Source of the DNA: Spirochaetaceae bacterium
GTDB taxonomy: Bacteria > Spirochaetota > Spirochaetia > Treponematales > Breznakiellaceae
Assembly: GCA_031255315.1 (NCBI GenBank)
Contig: JAIRSS010000162.1
Span: forward strand, 1-5,576
DNA length: 5,576 nucleotides
Direction: 5' to 3'
Each line of letters opens with the position of its first letter. Positions within the stretch are counted from its first letter, which is position 1. Below are positions 5,208-5,576 of the stretch, piece by piece. The position numbers and the translations under genes are program-made. Under the pieces are notes generated by a model. That model was given only the letters and a program-made list of their open reading frames with translations. It ran no database searches and was not told where the DNA came from.

Positions 5208-5305
5208 CCGATTAGGCGATTTTTTACCCTGCAAACTCCGTCGAACCGAAGGTCCGCAACCGCCGGTTAATCGGGATTTTTGTGTTGCTGTTGATGCAAA
5301 AATCC
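5208..5305 (-). other. Structured non-coding stretch downstream of pyrI (possible terminator or repeat element)
   Basis: Two structures follow each other on the minus strand. First, GGATTTTTG (5305-5297) pairs perfectly with CAAAAATCC (5282-5274) around a 14-base loop, starting 16 bases after the pyrI stop. Second, CCGATTA plus GGCG (5274-5268 and 5264-5261, separated by a three-base bulge) pairs with CGCC plus TAATCGG (5218-5208), enclosing a six-pair hairpin CGGACC-TTC-GGTTCG (5256-5242, one G-U pair) and ending near AAAAAAT. It probably marks the 3' end of the pyr transcript, but neither stem is followed by a clear T run on the minus strand. The inner hairpin closely matches that in the palindrome at 3031-3046. 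Confidence 0.5.
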
Positions 5306-5321
5306 ACAAGTGCAACAGGCC

Positions 5322-5576
5322 TTAGAACTCTCCGGCAGAACGGATTTCGTCGCAATATTCACAGCGGTAGGTCCGTAATTCCGGGTTTTCCAGGTGGAAG
5401 ATGTGCGGAATATATGCCTCGGTTGAGGTGATACACCGGGGATTCTTGCATATCAGTACATTTTCTACCCGTTTGGGGAGTTTAAGTTTTATTTTTTCGG
5501 CAACCTCTTCGTCTTCAATGACGTTCACCGTGATATGGGGATCGATGAGACTAAGTATGTCAAAGTTAATAGTAAT
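5322..5576 (-). CDS. pyrI: Aspartate carbamoyltransferase regulatory chain, C-terminal zinc domain (partial)
   Basis: The last 84 residues of the regulatory chain of aspartate carbamoyltransferase, or of a PyrB-PyrI fusion. The 5' end lies beyond the window; the frame stays open to its edge. The sequence ITINFDILSLIDPHITVNVI belongs to the nucleotide-binding domain. It is followed by LPKRVENVLICKNPRCI and YRCEYC, which give the four zinc-binding cysteines in the arrangement C-x4-C, 23 residues, C-x2-C, identical in spacing to E. coli PyrI (C109, C114, C138, C141). This zinc domain holds the regulatory chain against the catalytic chain PyrB; the missing N-terminal part would bind the allosteric nucleotides CTP and ATP. 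A GTG at 5528 lies in frame but within the conserved domain, so it is not the real start. The gene ends at TAA 5322-5324, 245 bases before the next gene, and is probably in a separate pyrimidine operon. Confidence 0.92.
   Translation of the reverse strand: MTINFDILSLIDPHITVNVIEDEEVAEKIKLKLPKRVENVLICKNPRCITSTEAYIPHIFHLENPELRTYRCEYCDEIRSAGEF

Larger units (their letters stand above)
5077..5321 (-). other. Intergenic region between pyrI and the secreted-protein gene
   Basis: 245 bases without a convincing gene. From the pyrI side it holds the hairpin-rich stretch 5208-5305, then an AT-rich section with GCGAAGCGC, a small imperfect palindrome, then the candidate promoter and the ribosome binding site. 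Short open frames here show no family resemblance. Confidence 0.6.

Noticed and set aside
5201..5226. Plus-strand terminator-like hairpin ATCACCGATTAGGCGAT followed by T residues
   Set aside because: The stem has a mismatch and few pairs, and no plus-strand gene precedes it; the bases are better explained by the longer minus-strand structure.
1..5576. CRISPR array, transposon ends or a new defence system
   Set aside because: No regularly spaced repeats, transposase sequence or unusual gene cluster was found; the intact genes are mostly recognisable housekeeping functions.

Overview
The window looks like chromosomal DNA of moderate GC content from a Treponema-like spirochete, possibly one of the gut (termite-type) treponemes. 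This rests on the AroD-AroE fusion protein, the treponeme-style signal peptide ending in a tryptophan-glycine-glutamine stretch, and the gene neighbourhood. It is an inference from the sequence alone; no database was searched. The window has two very different halves, separated by a tRNA gene and its terminator.

Left part (1-1370): a decaying sugar-utilisation locus. On the minus strand lie a family 4 glycosidase (alpha-galactosidase type, frameshifted, running off the left edge) and the C-terminal part of a MalG-type sugar ABC permease (truncated at its N-terminus and frameshifted). The permease breaks off near position 866. It abuts, head to head, the C-terminal DNA-binding part of an AraC-family regulator on the plus strand. 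A second, related AraC C-terminal fragment follows in tandem. The simplest reading is that an AraC regulator once stood divergent to a transporter/glycosidase operon. A deletion then removed the facing N-terminal halves and whatever lay between, and point indels followed.

Middle (1410-1600): a self-contained tRNA-Pro(GGG) gene on the plus strand, with a good sigma70-type promoter, a leader that can pair with the trailer, and an intrinsic terminator.

Right part (1643-5576): five minus-strand genes that all read intact. In transcription order they are the C-terminal part of the aspartate carbamoyltransferase regulatory chain (PyrI, running off the right edge), a small secreted protein of unknown function, a bifunctional 3-dehydroquinate dehydratase/shikimate dehydrogenase (AroD-AroE), ribose-5-phosphate isomerase A (RpiA), and a cysteine-rich protein resembling the DUF6062 family. 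The last four are tightly spaced (12, 65 and 3 bases between coding regions) and probably form one operon, with a candidate promoter at 5105-5133. Its recognised enzymes serve central precursor metabolism: the shikimate pathway and pentose-phosphate interconversion.

Two non-coding elements stand out. A nested palindrome fills the aroDE-rpiA gap (3019-3068). A structured stretch follows pyrI (5208-5305) and shares a near-identical 16-base hairpin core with the first. They may belong to a dispersed repeat family. I see no CRISPR array, no transposase and no convincing new multi-gene system.
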